In this document: piece after piece, positions 63,204 to 64,000 of the stretch
How the letters are laid out: every line of letters begins with the position of its first letter
How positions within the stretch are numbered: the first letter of the stretch is position 1
Origin: Motiliproteus sp. SC1-56
Lineage (GTDB): Bacteria; Pseudomonadota; Gammaproteobacteria; Pseudomonadales; Balneatricaceae
Reading direction: 5' to 3'
NCBI RefSeq assembly: GCF_017309075.1
Contig: NZ_JAEMGS010000005.1
Span: 124,001 to 188,000 of the forward strand
DNA length: 64,000 nt
The notes under the pieces: generated by a model
Told to the model about the DNA's origin: nothing
Database searches by the model: none
What the model saw: the letters and a program-made list of their open reading frames with translations, nothing else
Made by a program: the position numbers and the translations under genes

Positions 63204-64000
63204 CCCGCCGGATCTCCTCGGCGTAGCGCGGTTTCAAGCGGGACCAGAGCCAGGGCTGAATATCCACCCGCGGCAGGGATTTTCCCGCTTCATAGCGGCT
63301 GTAGAAGTGAGCGATCGCCTCAGCCATCGCCTCAGCCTCCGCCACCGGATCGTCCCGGTGACTGGGGTAACGGCAGTGCTCGGGAAAAAGCTCGGGGTAA
63401 CTGAGGCGGTCCGGCACCAGCGGACAGGCACCGAGGGCGGCCCCTTCCAGCATCGCCAGCCCCTGGAACTCATGCAAACTGGTTGAAAGCACCAGGTGGC
63501 TACCCGCCAGGCACCGGTAGTAAGCTTCCCGCGACTCCAGGTACCCCCAGCTCAATACACGCCGTCCCAGGCGCTCACGCAACGCCTGCATCACCGGCGG
63601 CACCTTACGAAAGCCTTCGCCCAGCAGGTGCAGGTCGAAGTCCACCCCCCGGGCCAACGCCCCCTCCAGCGCCGCCAGCAGCCGCTCCGGCGCCTTGTCG
63701 TACTCCCAACGATGGTTCCAGGTCAAAGTAAAACGCTTCGAGGGCCGCCCCTTGACCCCGAGACCGGCCTCGTCCAGCGGTACCGGCAGCACGGCCGTTT
63801 TCCCTTCCAGCAGCGGCCCCACGGAGCCGGGGCGGTGATCCGGCAGACGGGACAGCAGCCTGTCGGCGCCCTGCAAAAACGTCCGCCGGTTGAAGTCCGA
63901 ATTGAACAGTACTCGATCCGCCGCCAGCGCGCTGTAAAGGTTCACCATCTGCGGCTCGACGCTGGCATGCTGCTGCGCGCTCTTGGGGTACTCGAACTGG
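63166..64000 (-). CDS. tRNA-queuosine mannosyltransferase-like glycosyltransferase (DUF3524), N-terminus cut
   Basis: The minus-strand frame is open through the window edge; codons before the ATG at 63948 read QFEYPKSAQQHASVEPQ and are clearly coding. With VNLYSALAADRVLFNSDFNRRTFL they match the N-terminal DUF3524 domain of the QTMAN/GTDC1 family, which in animals adds mannose to queuosine in tRNA-Asp. A GT4-type C-terminal half follows: TWNHRWEYDKAP, LHLLGEGFR, LSWGYLESREAYYRCLAGSHLVLSTSLHEFQGLAMLEG. About the first 100 residues are missing. The bacterial function is inferred only. Confidence 0.85.
   Translation of the reverse strand, partial: QFEYPKSAQQHASVEPQMVNLYSALAADRVLFNSDFNRRTFLQGADRLLSRLPDHRPGSVGPLLEGKTAVLPVPLDEAGLGVKGRPSKRFTLTWNHRWEYDKAPERLLAALEGALARGVDFDLHLLGEGFRKVPPVMQALRERLGRRVLSWGYLESREAYYRCLAGSHLVLSTSLHEFQGLAMLEGAALGACPLVPDRLSYPELFPEHCRYPSHRDDPVAEAEAMAEAIAHFYSRYEAGKSLPRVDIQPWLWSRLKPRYAEEIRRAIAREGYPGARR

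Overview
The window is a dense, GC-rich stretch of bacterial chromosome with no phage, insertion sequence, CRISPR array or rRNA. The proteins and several gene orders point to a gammaproteobacterium of the Pseudomonadales/Oceanospirillales kind. From general knowledge, these blocks are arranged much as in Pseudomonas: tusA|bepA-nadA, queC-cpoB-pal-tolBARQ-ybgC-ruvBAC, five tRNAs-tig-clpP-clpX-lon-hupB-ppiD, uvrB|aatA, pepN-DUF2797-yeaC-glpG-phosphatase-nadK, and msrB-alaA-htpX. NhaD and a sodium-symporter-family transporter fit a saline habitat. Genus and species cannot be fixed from the sequence alone.

Layout. 1-3.1 kb: a cut tusA, the periplasmic protease bepA, nadA and two tRNA-Lys. 3.2-11.5 kb: a minus-strand block with queC, the complete tol-pal envelope machine and the ruvCAB Holliday-junction genes. 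11.5-20.9 kb: a protein-quality-control block (ppiD, tRNA-Asp, hupB, lon, clpX, clpP, tig) headed by a Pro-Arg-His-Leu-His tRNA operon. 21-25.5 kb: folD, uvrB and an aspartate aminotransferase. 25.6-31.7 kb: a self-contained tripartite RND efflux operon led by its own TetR regulator, with a near-consensus promoter and an operator at the start codon. 31.8-40.8 kb: a chemoreceptor, NhaD, a sodium symporter, a P-type cation ATPase and a small membrane protein. The long intergenic gaps here carry several clear palindromes. 40.9-47.5 kb: the pepN to nadK block.

47.5-50.2 kb is the one accessory-looking patch. It holds small, AT-richer orphan genes beside a tandem array of four tRNA-Asp and three tRNA-Val genes. 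50.3-57.9 kb: syd, a YajG-type lipoprotein behind a short tandem repeat, a Tag-like glycosylase, msrB, alaA, an rRNA-methyltransferase-like gene, htpX and fumC. 57.9-64 kb: an NAD-kinase-like protein, a PilZ protein, pdxB, a mini WGR protein, a stand-alone trpB, a small exported protein, and a cut gene for a homologue of tRNA-queuosine mannosyltransferase.

Fifteen tRNA genes are present, all on the minus strand and all with encoded CCA: Lys x2, Asp x5, Val x3, His x2, and Leu, Arg and Pro once each. The most interesting thread is queuosine. queC makes a precursor of queuosine, tRNA-Asp(GUC) is one of its targets and occurs five times here, and the last gene resembles the enzyme that mannosylates queuosine on tRNA-Asp in animals.
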